Origin: Gemmatimonadetes bacterium bin94
GTDB lineage: Bacteria > Gemmatimonadota > Gemmatimonadetes > Longimicrobiales > Gaopeijiaceae
Direction of reading: 5' to 3'
Assembly: GCA_002238865.1 (NCBI GenBank)
Contig: MPNE01000029.1
Location: 1-50,721, forward strand
DNA length: 50,721 nucleotides
Numbering within the stretch: the stretch's first letter is position 1; each line of letters opens with the position of its first letter. Both the position numbers and the translations under genes were made by a program. This document shows, one piece after another, positions 34,896 through 42,906 of the stretch. The notes beneath the pieces are model-generated. The model was not told where the DNA came from, did not search any database, and saw only the letters and a program-made list of their open reading frames with translations.

Positions 34896-35177
34896 TCAGC
34901 CCCTCCAGAAGACGACCAGCGGCGGCTCGTCGGGATCCAGCGGAAACTCCCGCAGGGTCCGCTGCACATTGATCATGTTGGCGAGCGCCGCACGCAGCCG
35001 CTCCAACTCCTCGGCCTCCTGGTAGATGCCCCGGGGGCCCTGGTGGTCCAGCAGCGTCTCGGCGGTCGCGGCCGAGACCTCGCCGGTGTCGGCGACCTCG
35101 GTGCAGGCCTGTTGCCACGCCAGGGCCATCGCCCCCGCGCCGGCGGCCGTCGCGAACTGTCGGCGGTTCATGGTCAT
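34896..35177 (-). CDS. Small Tat-signal protein encoded upstream of the amidase
   Basis: A 93-residue protein. Its N-terminus MNRRQFATAAGAGAMALAW has a twin-arginine-like RRQF motif and hydrophobic core followed by ACTEVADTG. The mature part is a short charged helix (YQEAEELERLRAALANMINV) and a tail ending PPLVVFWRG. I do not recognise the family. Start ATG 35177 has GGAG nine bases upstream; a second in-frame ATG is at 35171. It ends 3 bp before the amidase start, so the products are likely partners; it may be a periplasmic accessory or carry the export signal for a complex. Confidence 0.65.
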   Translation of the reverse strand: MTMNRRQFATAAGAGAMALAWQQACTEVADTGEVSAATAETLLDHQGPRGIYQEAEELERLRAALANMINVQRTLREFPLDPDEPPLVVFWRG

Positions 35178-35291
35178 TCGATTGGACTCCCTGGCCTGTG
35201 CTGGTGACGGCCCGGCACTCGCGTGTTCCGGCCGTGCCCCGTACCTTCGTCGCGCCCCATCGCCCCCACCATAACCCGGACCGCCACCACA

Positions 35292-36287
35292 TTGCGAGCA
35301 CTTCACATCGAACCCATGCCGGAGTGGATTCGCGGCCTCTTCCGGAAGGCGGCGGACGAGGCCGGGATCGAGATGGTCCGGGGCGGCGCGCTCGAGGGGG
35401 ATGACCTCGTCGACGCGGCCGCCGGCGCGCACGCGCTGGTCACCGGGCAGAGGCGCATCGGCGCCGAACTGATCCGCGCTGGAGCCGGGCTGCGCCTGGT
35501 GGTGGTGCAGGGGAGGGCGCCGTGGGCGGTCGACCGGGAAGCCGCGGCCGCGGCCGGAGTGCGCGTCGCAACGCTGCCGCACCGGGGCGCGATCGCGGTC
35601 GCCGAGCAGACGATTGCGCTCGTGCTCGGTCTCTACCGCAAGGTCGTCCCGGGCCACCTCGGCACCAGGGACGCCGAGTACAAGCGCTTCGGCGTCGAGC
35701 CCATTCGCACGACCGAACGCAAGATCGCCTTCAACTGGCTCAGCTACGACGATGTGCGGCAGCTTCATGGGCGCACACTCGGCCTGGTCGGGCTGGGCGG
35801 CATCGGACTCGAGGTCGCCCGGCGGGCGCAGGCATTCGACATGGAGGTCGTGTATCACAAACGTTCGCCGCTGCCCCGGGCTCACGAGGCGATGGCGTGC
35901 GTGCGGCACCTTCCGCTGGAGGAGTTGCTCGCCGCGAGCGACGTGGTCAGCCTGCACGCGCCGCACACCGGCGCCACCGAGGGGATGATCGGGGAGGCAG
36001 CGCTCAAAACCATGAAAAGGGACGCGATTCTGGTGAATACGGCCCGTGGCGGGCTCGTGGACGAGGCCGCGCTCGCAAGGGCGCTCTCTGAAGGCCGGAT
36101 CGCGGGCGCGGGGCTGGATGTGTTCGTGGACGAACCGCTGCCGGCGAACAGCCCGCTGATCGGTGCGCCGAATGTCCTCCTGTCTCCCCATGTCGGGGGC
36201 GGCACGGGGGGTGGGCAAGTCGGGATGGTCCGGGATGTGGTCGAGAAGCTGATCGCAGTCGCCGAGGCAGGAGACGGAGCCCGATGA
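35292..36287 (+). CDS. D-2-hydroxyacid dehydrogenase (NAD-dependent)
   Basis: About 331 residues. The cofactor fold GRTLGLVGLGGIGLEVARRA and catalytic residues Arg (VNTARGGLVDE), Glu (FVDEPLP) and His (SPHVGGG) are all present, as in phosphoglycerate/hydroxypyruvate reductase relatives. It interconverts 2-hydroxy and 2-oxo acids. The start is unclear: TTG 35292 gives RALHIEPMPEW, ATG 35316 is an alternative, and neither has a strong Shine-Dalgarno. Its stop overlaps the DUF819 gene by ATGA (36284-36287). It heads a seven-reading-frame coupled operon. Confidence 0.9.
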   Translation: MRALHIEPMPEWIRGLFRKAADEAGIEMVRGGALEGDDLVDAAAGAHALVTGQRRIGAELIRAGAGLRLVVVQGRAPWAVDREAAAAAGVRVATLPHRGAIAVAEQTIALVLGLYRKVVPGHLGTRDAEYKRFGVEPIRTTERKIAFNWLSYDDVRQLHGRTLGLVGLGGIGLEVARRAQAFDMEVVYHKRSPLPRAHEAMACVRHLPLEELLAASDVVSLHAPHTGATEGMIGEAALKTMKRDAILVNTARGGLVDEAALARALSEGRIAGAGLDVFVDEPLPANSPLIGAPNVLLSPHVGGGTGGGQVGMVRDVVEKLIAVAEAGDGAR

Positions 36288-37468
36288 TCCGGGAACCGAT
36301 TCTGGTACTGGCCTTCATGCTGGCCGTGGTGGCGTTCACCCGCTGGCTGGAGCAGCGCTACGAACCCGTCAAGAAGATCAGCTCCGCGGTGGTTTGCACG
36401 CTGCTCGGCATCACGCTGGCCAACGTGGGGGTGATCGAACACACGGGACCCGTTCACCAATCCGTCTTCACCTTCGCGATCCCGTACGCCATCGTGCTCG
36501 TCATCATGGGCACGAACCTGCGCGAGCTCGCCAGCGCGGGGCGGCCTCTCCTGATCGCCTACCTTGCGGCGTGTTTCGGGAGCCTGGTGGGTGGTGTGGT
36601 GGCGGGTGCCACAATGGCTGGATGGGTCGGCCCGGAGACGTGGAAGCTCTCCGGGGCGTTCTCGGCCGCGTTCGCGGGCGGCGGGATGAACTTCGCCGCC
36701 GTCGGACAGGGGCTCGAGATCGACACGAGCACCTTCGCCGCCGCGGCTCTGGCCGACAACCTGTCGACCGTCCCGTACCTGCTTCTGCAAGTGTGGCTGG
36801 CCGGCATGCTGGCCACGATGTTCCTGCGCCGGACGAGGCTGGGCGGTGCCGCGGCCTGGGAAGGCGAAGGGGCCTGGGAAGCCGACGTGGACGAAGTCGG
36901 GGCCGAAGCCGACGAAGACGCCATGCGCCGCCGCTGGACCGACGCGGACATCAACATCACCGACATGGCCATCCTGGGAGCGCTGCCGCTGGTCGCCCTC
37001 TGGCTCGCTCGGATCGTGAACGTCAGGTATCCGATGGTCCCGGACGTCCTGTGCCTGACGACGATTGCGCTGATCGTGGCCCAGCTCCCCTGGGTCAGGA
37101 AGCTGCGGGGCGCCGAGATGCTGTCCTACTTCGCGCTGCACATCTTCTTCATCGTGCTCGGCGCGGCGTCCGAACTCGGGATGGTCTTCGAGGCCGGCCT
37201 CCCCATCTTCGGCTTCATGATCGCGATCATCGCGGTCCATGTCGTGATCGCCTACGGGGTCGGATGGCTGGCGCGGATCGACCTTCCCACCGTATCGATC
37301 GCGAGCCAGGCGGCCATAGGAGGGCCGGGTTCCGCGCTCGCCATCGGCATGGCCATGAAGTGGCACCGGCTGGTTGCGCCGGCTGTGATCGTGGGCATTT
37401 TCGGGTACGCGCTGGGCAACTACCTCGGGTTTGCTTGCGCGCGGATCGTACTTGCATTAGTTGGATGA
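36284..37468 (+). CDS. DUF819-family membrane carrier
   Basis: A 394-residue polytopic inner-membrane protein. It has the DUF819 hallmarks: GITLANVGVI, FGSLVGGVVAGATMAGW, GAFSAAFAGGGMNFAAVG, LADNLSTVPYL and, in the second half, ASQAAIGGPGSALAIGMAM. An acidic, low-complexity cytoplasmic loop (about residues 187-215, e.g. EGEGAWEADVDEVGAEADED) separates the two halves. The family is poorly characterised and thought to transport small organic solutes. Coupled by ATGA on both sides, so it probably moves a substrate or product of the surrounding dehydrogenases and hydantoinase. Confidence 0.88.
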   Translation: MIREPILVLAFMLAVVAFTRWLEQRYEPVKKISSAVVCTLLGITLANVGVIEHTGPVHQSVFTFAIPYAIVLVIMGTNLRELASAGRPLLIAYLAACFGSLVGGVVAGATMAGWVGPETWKLSGAFSAAFAGGGMNFAAVGQGLEIDTSTFAAAALADNLSTVPYLLLQVWLAGMLATMFLRRTRLGGAAAWEGEGAWEADVDEVGAEADEDAMRRRWTDADINITDMAILGALPLVALWLARIVNVRYPMVPDVLCLTTIALIVAQLPWVRKLRGAEMLSYFALHIFFIVLGAASELGMVFEAGLPIFGFMIAIIAVHVVIAYGVGWLARIDLPTVSIASQAAIGGPGSALAIGMAMKWHRLVAPAVIVGIFGYALGNYLGFACARIVLALVG

Positions 37469-38283
37469 AAAAAGCTCCCGTGGCCGGCATCGAAGGGGTC
37501 GATGTGCTCGTTACGGGGGCGGGCCGGGGGCTAGGGCGCGGGATCGCGATGGCGCTGGCCGGCGCGGGCGCGCGCGTCTGGCTGGTTTCGGAGATGATCG
37601 ATGAGCTTGAATGGACGGCGTCGCGCATTCGGGGAGCGGGCGGGCGTGTTGAGGTCTTTCCGGCGGACCTGAGCCGGGACCGCGAGCGGGAGCGGCTGGC
37701 ACGGGGGATTCGTGGTCGGGCCGAGCGGCTGCGGGTCGTGATCAACAACGCGGGCGTGCTCGAACGGCGGCGTGCCGAAGCGCTCGACCGGGAGCACTGG
37801 AATCGCACCATGAGCGTCAACCTCGAGGCGCCCGTCTTTCTGACCCGTGACCTGCTGCCGACGCTGCTCGGCGACGGCGGGTCGGTGGTGAACGTATCGT
37901 CGCGAGCAGGTGTGGGGGGCTTTCCCGCGCAGACCGCGTACTGCGCCTCCAAGTTCGGGATCGAGGCGTTCACGCGGTGTCTGGCCCTGGAGCTCGCCGG
38001 CTCGGGAGTGAGCGTGAACGCGGTGACGCCCGGGATCTTCCTCAAGCCGACATCGCTGACGCGGCGTGAGGCGGAGGCCGCGGACGCCGGCACGAGGGCA
38101 CGCTGGGAGGACCCCGTGCAGCTCGGGCCCGCGTTCGTGTACCTGGCGGGGCTGCGAGGGGAGGTCAGCGGGTGCCGATTCGATGCGCGCACGCTGACCC
38201 GGGCCCTGGCGAAGTGGGGGCCGCAGGGGGTGACGGACCGGGTGGACGAGGTTGCCGAGCATGTGCAGGAGAGGGTGCCGTGA
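37465..38283 (+). CDS. Short-chain dehydrogenase/reductase (SDR)
   Basis: A 272-residue classical SDR: nucleotide loop VTGAGRGLGRG, NNAGVL, catalytic Ser in VNVSSRAGVGG, and Tyr/Lys in YCASKFG. NAD(P)-dependent oxidation or reduction of an alcohol or ketone. Start ATG 37465 overlaps the DUF819 stop; its own stop overlaps the next gene by GTGA (38280-38283). Substrate unknown. Confidence 0.92.
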   Translation: MKKAPVAGIEGVDVLVTGAGRGLGRGIAMALAGAGARVWLVSEMIDELEWTASRIRGAGGRVEVFPADLSRDRERERLARGIRGRAERLRVVINNAGVLERRRAEALDREHWNRTMSVNLEAPVFLTRDLLPTLLGDGGSVVNVSSRAGVGGFPAQTAYCASKFGIEAFTRCLALELAGSGVSVNAVTPGIFLKPTSLTRREAEAADAGTRARWEDPVQLGPAFVYLAGLRGEVSGCRFDARTLTRALAKWGPQGVTDRVDEVAEHVQERVP

Positions 38284-38981
38284 GGGGGGTGGTTTCACGA
38301 CGGGCCCGTGTGGCCATGGAGGGCGCCCTTCAGCACCCCGCCGTCCCCCGTCCAGTCCCCTCGGCAGCACTGCTGGCCTGCCTGCGCCATCACCTCCTTG
38401 GCGGCGAGACCCACTACCCCGAGCGCCCGGGGATGGCGGAGCTGCGCCGCCGGGTGGGCGGGGCGCTTCGCGGGCGCGGATACCCCGAACGCGGCCCGGA
38501 CGGCGTATTGATCACGGCCGGCGAGGGCGAGTCGCTCTTCGTCACGCTGCTCGGCCTGGACACGCCGCGGGAGATTTGCCTGTCCGGGACGGGGGCGCGC
38601 CGTCACGGGAATCTCTTGCAGTGGATGGGCGTGCGCGCCGTCGAGCCGGTCTCACGGGACGGCGACAGCGCGACCGGCCCGGTAATCCACCTGATCGGCG
38701 ACCGGCTCTTCCGCGCTGCCGGCGCCCGCGAAGACGCTGGTGGGCGCGCTCAGCCGGACGACGCCGGAACATCCATGCCCGACGCGCGCGCAGGCCTGCC
38801 CGCCTCCATCGTGATCGGCTCGCTGGACGGGGTCGCCGACATGCGGCCCTTCCGTCTCGGCTTCGTGGCCGCGCCGCCCGACGTGCTGGCCGGCATCACG
38901 AAATGGAAGCAGGCGTCGTCGATCTGCTCGCCCGCGCCCTCGCAACGGGCGGCGCTCTGGGGGCTGGGGGTACGGCCATGA
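38280..38981 (+). CDS. Shortened aminotransferase-like protein lacking the PLP lysine
   Basis: A 233-residue open frame with clear fold-type-I aminotransferase segments: GGETHYPERPGMAELRRRVG (compare YTHYTAPPGLQELR), GVLITAGEGESLFVTLLGLD (compare TNGAQEALLISILALVD), and SIVIGSLDGVADMRPFRLGF, then VAAPPDVLAGITKWKQASSI and PAPSQRAALW. The NPTG and DEIY region is absent, and the Schiff-base Lys of the usual GSFSK motif is Gly184. The C-terminal domain is also missing. So it cannot act as a normal transaminase. It has no internal stop or frameshift and is joined to its neighbours by GTGA and ATGA overlaps. It may be a decaying duplicate or a non-catalytic partner of the intact enzyme at 39013. 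Confidence 0.7.
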   Translation: MRGVVSRRARVAMEGALQHPAVPRPVPSAALLACLRHHLLGGETHYPERPGMAELRRRVGGALRGRGYPERGPDGVLITAGEGESLFVTLLGLDTPREICLSGTGARRHGNLLQWMGVRAVEPVSRDGDSATGPVIHLIGDRLFRAAGAREDAGGRAQPDDAGTSMPDARAGLPASIVIGSLDGVADMRPFRLGFVAAPPDVLAGITKWKQASSICSPAPSQRAALWGLGVRP

Positions 38982-39016
38982 CGGCGGCGCAGCCACGCGG
39001 CGGAGTCCTCCCGTGA
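38978..39016 (+). CDS. 12-codon ORF linking two aminotransferase-like genes
   Basis: ATG 38978 overlaps the preceding stop as ATGA; the frame reads MTAAQPRGGVLP and its TGA (39014-39016) overlaps the GTG start of the next aminotransferase. It may serve only to carry terminating ribosomes across the 31-bp gap. Alternatively the aminotransferase uses its own GGAG at 39002-39005. Confidence 0.35.
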   Translation: MTAAQPRGGVLP

Positions 39017-40233
39017 CCACCGCGCGGCAACCTGGTCGGCCGGCGGGCTCCGCCTCGGTCCGCAAGGGAGAGCGCGCCACCTCGCTGCGCTACCGGATGA
39101 TGGCGCTCGCGCGCACCCGCGAGAACGTCATCTCGCTCGGACGCGGCGACCCCGATCTGGACACCCCCGCGGGAATCATCGAAGGCGGCCTGGACCGTTT
39201 TGCCGGCCTCGCCACCGACCCCGTGCGCGGACTGCTCTCCCTGCGCGAGGGCATTGCCCGCCGCTACGCTTCGGAGCGGGGCGTCACCATCGACCCCGCC
39301 ACCGAGATTGCCATCACCAACGGGGCACAGGAGGGACTGTTCCTGGCCATGTTGGCACTTGTGGATCCGGGTGACCGGGTCGCCTGCCAGGATCCCCGCT
39401 ACAGCTCGTACGATCAGGCGATCGGAATAGCAGGCGGCGATATTGTGCCGATTCCCACCGGCGGCGACCGCCCCTTCCACCTCGGTGCGGACGACCTTCG
39501 CACACACGCCCGGGGCGCAAAGGTTCTTGTCTTCGTCAACCCTTCCAATCCTACGGGCTCCTGCGTCGGCCCGGAGGGGGTGCGCGGCCTGGCCAGCGCC
39601 GCCCGCGAGCTGGGCCTGGTCGTCCTCGCCGACGAGATCTACGAGGACATCGTGTTCGGCGAAGCTCCCTTCCTGTCTTTCCTTGCCGCGGACAGTTCGC
39701 GGGAGCGCACGGTTGTCCTGTCCGGCTTCTCGAAGGCGTACGCGATGACCGGCTTCCGCGTCGGCTACCTGATCGGGCCTCCCGCCTTCATCGACGCGGT
39801 CGAGGCACTCAAGAGCACGACCTCCGGCCCGTGCCCCGCGTTCTCGCAGTACACGGCGCTTGCCGCGCTCGACGCGCGTCCCGACCCGCGCCAGGCCTAC
39901 CTCGGCGTGTACCGCCGCCGCCGCCGTGCCCTCATCGACGGCTTCACCCGGCTGGGCATTCCGCACGGTCCGCACGGCGGCGGGCTCTTCATGTGGGCCG
40001 ACGTGTCGCGCTTCGGAATGGACGCGGAGACGTTCTGCTACCGCCTGCTCGACGAGGCGGGCGTCCTCATGTTTCCCGGGAACTCGTTCGGAGACCGCTG
40101 GCGCAGCTGGGTGCGCGTCTCGCTGCTGGCCCCCGAGGCGCAGATCCGCGAGGCGATGGACCGGATTGGGGGGTTCGTCGACACCATCGACGGGCCCGTC
40201 CACGTCAACCCTGACGTAACGTCAGGCTCATGA
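39013..40233 (+). CDS. PLP-dependent aminotransferase, class I/II (fold type I)
   Basis: A 406-residue intact paralogue of the enzyme at 25064-26254: GRGDPDLDTPAG, TNGAQEGLFLAMLALVDPGD, NPSNPTGS, VVLADEIYEDIVF, PLP lysine Lys241 in SGFSKAYAMTGFRVGY, and WVRVSLLAP. Start is GTG 39013 with GGAG seven bases upstream. Its 3' end contains the palindrome CTGACGTAACGTCAG, and its stop overlaps the hydantoinase start by ATGA. Probably converts an amino acid released upstream in the pathway into a 2-oxo acid for the neighbouring dehydrogenase. Confidence 0.93.
   Translation: MTTARQPGRPAGSASVRKGERATSLRYRMMALARTRENVISLGRGDPDLDTPAGIIEGGLDRFAGLATDPVRGLLSLREGIARRYASERGVTIDPATEIAITNGAQEGLFLAMLALVDPGDRVACQDPRYSSYDQAIGIAGGDIVPIPTGGDRPFHLGADDLRTHARGAKVLVFVNPSNPTGSCVGPEGVRGLASAARELGLVVLADEIYEDIVFGEAPFLSFLAADSSRERTVVLSGFSKAYAMTGFRVGYLIGPPAFIDAVEALKSTTSGPCPAFSQYTALAALDARPDPRQAYLGVYRRRRRALIDGFTRLGIPHGPHGGGLFMWADVSRFGMDAETFCYRLLDEAGVLMFPGNSFGDRWRSWVRVSLLAPEAQIREAMDRIGGFVDTIDGPVHVNPDVTSGS
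40211..40225. promoter_or_regulatory. 15-bp palindrome CTGACGTAACGTCAG just before the hydantoinase start
   Basis: Perfect 7-bp arms around one central base, ending 4 bp before ATG 40230. The core TGACGTAACGTCA also occurs on the minus strand at 5358-5370 inside the S9 peptidase gene, encoding the same residues DVTSG. Could be a protein-binding site or coincidence of codon choice. Confidence 0.3.
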
Positions 40234-41624
40234 GCGAGCTCCTGATCCAGGGCGCCACGGTCGTCACCGCCGACCGCATGGAGCGGGCGGACGTGCTCGT
40301 CCGCGATGGGCGCATCGCCGCCGTGGGAACGGGCCATGGCGCCGCCCGCATCCTCGACGCAACCGGCCACTGGGTCATGCCGGGTGGCATCGACACGCAC
40401 ACGCACCTCGCGCACCCCATCGACCGCCTCGGCATCACCACGGCGGACGACTTCTACACGGGTACGCTCGCGGGTGCGTGCGGCGGGGTCACCACGATCG
40501 TCGACTTCTCGCTCCAGCGCCGCGGCGAATCCCTGTTCGAAGCGCGCGACCGCCGTCTCGCCGAGATCGAGCCGGACGCCGTCATCGACTACGGATTCCA
40601 CGCCATCGTCACAGATGTTCGTTCCGATGTGTTGGCTGAAATCCCTGTCATGATTGAAGATGGCTTCCCGTCCTTCAAGGTTTACATGACTTATGGGGAC
40701 AAGATCGTCGACGACGGAGGCCTCCTTCGCATGCTGGAGGCCACCGCCGCGCACGGCGGGCTCGTCTACGCGCACTGTGAGAACGACTGCGCGGTCAACC
40801 ACCTGATTGCGCGCCACCTCGAGTCCGGCAGGACCGGCCCGGCATACCATGCGCCGAGCCGCCCTCCCGCAGTCGAGGCGGAGGCGACCCACCGCGCCAT
40901 CATGCTGGCCGGTCTGGCGGGCGCGCCACTGTGCATCGCGCATGTGACGTCGGGCGGAGCCGCGCGGCACGTCGCGGACGCGCGCGAGCGCGGCGAACCG
41001 ATCGTGTCCGAGACGTGTCCCCAGTACCTGGTGCTGGATGATTCCGTGTACGATCCGGACGCCGGCTTCGAAGTCGCGAAGTTCGTGTGCAGCCCGCCGA
41101 TGCGCGCGAGCCAGCACCGGGACGCGTTGTGGCGCGCACTGGCCGCGGGGTCGATCCAGCAGGTGTCGTCCGACCACGCCCCCTTCCGGTACCACGACCA
41201 GAAGACCGCCGGGCGGGACAACTTCACGCGTATCCCGAACGGTCTGCCCGGGATCGAGACGCGGCTGCCGCTGGTGTTCGCGGGCGGCGTGAAGACCGGC
41301 CGGCTATCGCCCGAGCGCTTCGTCGAACTCACCGCGACCAACCCGGCGCGCATCTTTGGTCTGCACCCGCGCAAGGGGACGCTCGACGTTGGCGCGGACG
41401 CCGACCTGATCGTCGTGGATCCGGACGCCGAGGTCGAGATCGACGCCGCCCGGCTCCATTCAGCGGTCGACTACAGCCCCTACCAGGGCATGAAGGTGGC
41501 GGGCTTTCCGACGTGGACGATTTCGCGCGGCGAGGTGATCGTGGAGCGTGGCGAGCCTGCGGCCGGGCGTGGAAGGGGGCGGCTGGCCCCCCGCGGGGTG
41601 ATCGATCCGGGCATGTTGCCGTAG
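40230..41624 (+). CDS. Dihydropyrimidinase/hydantoinase-family amidohydrolase
   Basis: A 464-residue cyclic amidohydrolase. Metal ligands and active site: GGIDTHTHLAHP, the lysine to be carbamylated Lys150 in SFKVYMTY, VYAHCEN, CIAHVTSGG, and Asp in SSDHAPF; NPARIFGLHPRKGTL follows near the C-terminus. It opens hydantoin or dihydropyrimidine rings to N-carbamoyl acids. No N-carbamoylase is evident nearby, though amidase-like and M14 deacylase genes are. Last gene of the coupled operon; it faces the serine hydrolase across 4 bp. Confidence 0.93.
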   Translation: MSELLIQGATVVTADRMERADVLVRDGRIAAVGTGHGAARILDATGHWVMPGGIDTHTHLAHPIDRLGITTADDFYTGTLAGACGGVTTIVDFSLQRRGESLFEARDRRLAEIEPDAVIDYGFHAIVTDVRSDVLAEIPVMIEDGFPSFKVYMTYGDKIVDDGGLLRMLEATAAHGGLVYAHCENDCAVNHLIARHLESGRTGPAYHAPSRPPAVEAEATHRAIMLAGLAGAPLCIAHVTSGGAARHVADARERGEPIVSETCPQYLVLDDSVYDPDAGFEVAKFVCSPPMRASQHRDALWRALAAGSIQQVSSDHAPFRYHDQKTAGRDNFTRIPNGLPGIETRLPLVFAGGVKTGRLSPERFVELTATNPARIFGLHPRKGTLDVGADADLIVVDPDAEVEIDAARLHSAVDYSPYQGMKVAGFPTWTISRGEVIVERGEPAAGRGRGRLAPRGVIDPGMLP

Positions 41625-41628
41625 GCGT

Positions 41629-42906
41629 CTAGCAGGGCCCGGATGCGCGCCCGGTATCCGCCAGCGCCTCGAGCACCACATCGGCCAGCTTCGGCAGATG
41701 GTTGCCCATCTGCGAATCGTCGGAGTTGATCTGTATCGCGACGGCAACACCGTGGTCGTTGTAGTAGGCGACCAGCGAATTGTAGCCCGGAAAGAAGCCG
41801 CCGTGGCCGTAGGTCAACCCGTGTTCGCCTTCCTCGACAAGAACCCCGAGGCCGTATCCCAGATGAGGCTTCGTGCTATCGGTCGGAAAGCCGATATCGA
41901 ACAACTGGGGGAGATCGTCCCCGGCGATCGCTTCACCCTCGTAGAGCAGCTTCGCCCAGCGCACCAGCGCCTGGGGATTGTTGACGAGGCCGCCCCCCGT
42001 CCACTCCTGGAGAGGGTGGACCACCATCTGGCCATCGGCCACGATTTCGAGGGGAGTCCCGAACAGCTCGGAGCTGGCGTGCGCATACCCCTGCGCCAGC
42101 CCGGGCAGATCGCGCCGGTCGGCCGGCAGGGTCAGATCGAGCTCGAACGGATCCAGGAAGAACTCGTCGAGAAGGTCGTAGTACTCGCGACCCGTCGCCT
42201 CCTCGATAGCCAGGCCCGCGAGCGTGTAGTGGACATCGCTGTAGTGATATCCCTGGCCGGCGGGGAAAAGGGGCTCATCGTCCAGCACCGCTTCGGCCAC
42301 AAACTGCTCCGGGGTCATGTAGCCGTCGGGATCGCTGAACACCTCACCCAATCGCGACGCGAAATCGGGGTCTTCGAAGTACGGCTGGATCATCCCCGCC
42401 GTGTGATTCAACAGGTTGCGCACGGTCAGGTCCGTGTGGTTGGGGACCCGGGAGAACCACTCCTCGTCGCCCAGCCAGGTCGAGACCGGCGCGTCGAGGT
42501 CCAGTTCTCCGTTCATCGCCAGCTTCAGGGCTACAGCCGCAACGTACGTCTTTCCGATGCTGCCCGAGCCCATGCGCAGGTCCGGTGTCATCGGGATGTC
42601 GTCGTCCACGTTCGACTCGCCCGTGGCGAAGCCGAAGACGCGCCCGTCCGGCAGGATGAAAGCGGCCGTCGCGCCGGGGAAATTCTCGTCGGTGTCCTGC
42701 GCCTGCGTCCAGGCCGCGTCCAGCTCGGTCTGAAAACGCTCGACGAGCGTGGCGGTCGCCTCGGGGGACAGCGAGGGCACGGACCGCGTGTCTGACCGGG
42801 TCTCGAGCTGCGCGTCGGGAGCGCGATTGTCGGTCTGACAGGCAGCGGGGCCGAGCGAAAGACAACTCGACAGTGCCAAACCGAGGAGCATGGTGGAGCG
42901 CGTCAT
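41629..42906 (-). CDS. Serine hydrolase, class C beta-lactamase family, lipoprotein
   Basis: A 425-residue exported lipoprotein (signal ending GPAAC) of the beta-lactamase/D-alanyl-carboxypeptidase-like family. Catalytic motifs: Ser and Lys in GSGSIGKTY, Tyr in YHYSDVHYTLAG (the Y-x-N-like motif), and His-x-Gly in TYGHGGFFPG. Members act as esterases or D-amino acid peptidases; true beta-lactamase activity is not implied. Start ATG 42906 overlaps the upstream M14 gene stop by ATGA. Confidence 0.92.
   Translation of the reverse strand: MTRSTMLLGLALSSCLSLGPAACQTDNRAPDAQLETRSDTRSVPSLSPEATATLVERFQTELDAAWTQAQDTDENFPGATAAFILPDGRVFGFATGESNVDDDIPMTPDLRMGSGSIGKTYVAAVALKLAMNGELDLDAPVSTWLGDEEWFSRVPNHTDLTVRNLLNHTAGMIQPYFEDPDFASRLGEVFSDPDGYMTPEQFVAEAVLDDEPLFPAGQGYHYSDVHYTLAGLAIEEATGREYYDLLDEFFLDPFELDLTLPADRRDLPGLAQGYAHASSELFGTPLEIVADGQMVVHPLQEWTGGGLVNNPQALVRWAKLLYEGEAIAGDDLPQLFDIGFPTDSTKPHLGYGLGVLVEEGEHGLTYGHGGFFPGYNSLVAYYNDHGVAVAIQINSDDSQMGNHLPKLADVVLEALADTGRASGPC

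Noticed and set aside
41629-42906. Antibiotic resistance beta-lactamase.
   Set aside because: The motifs fit the broad serine hydrolase family with a Y-S-D in place of Y-x-N; many members are esterases or peptidases, so a resistance call is unsupported.
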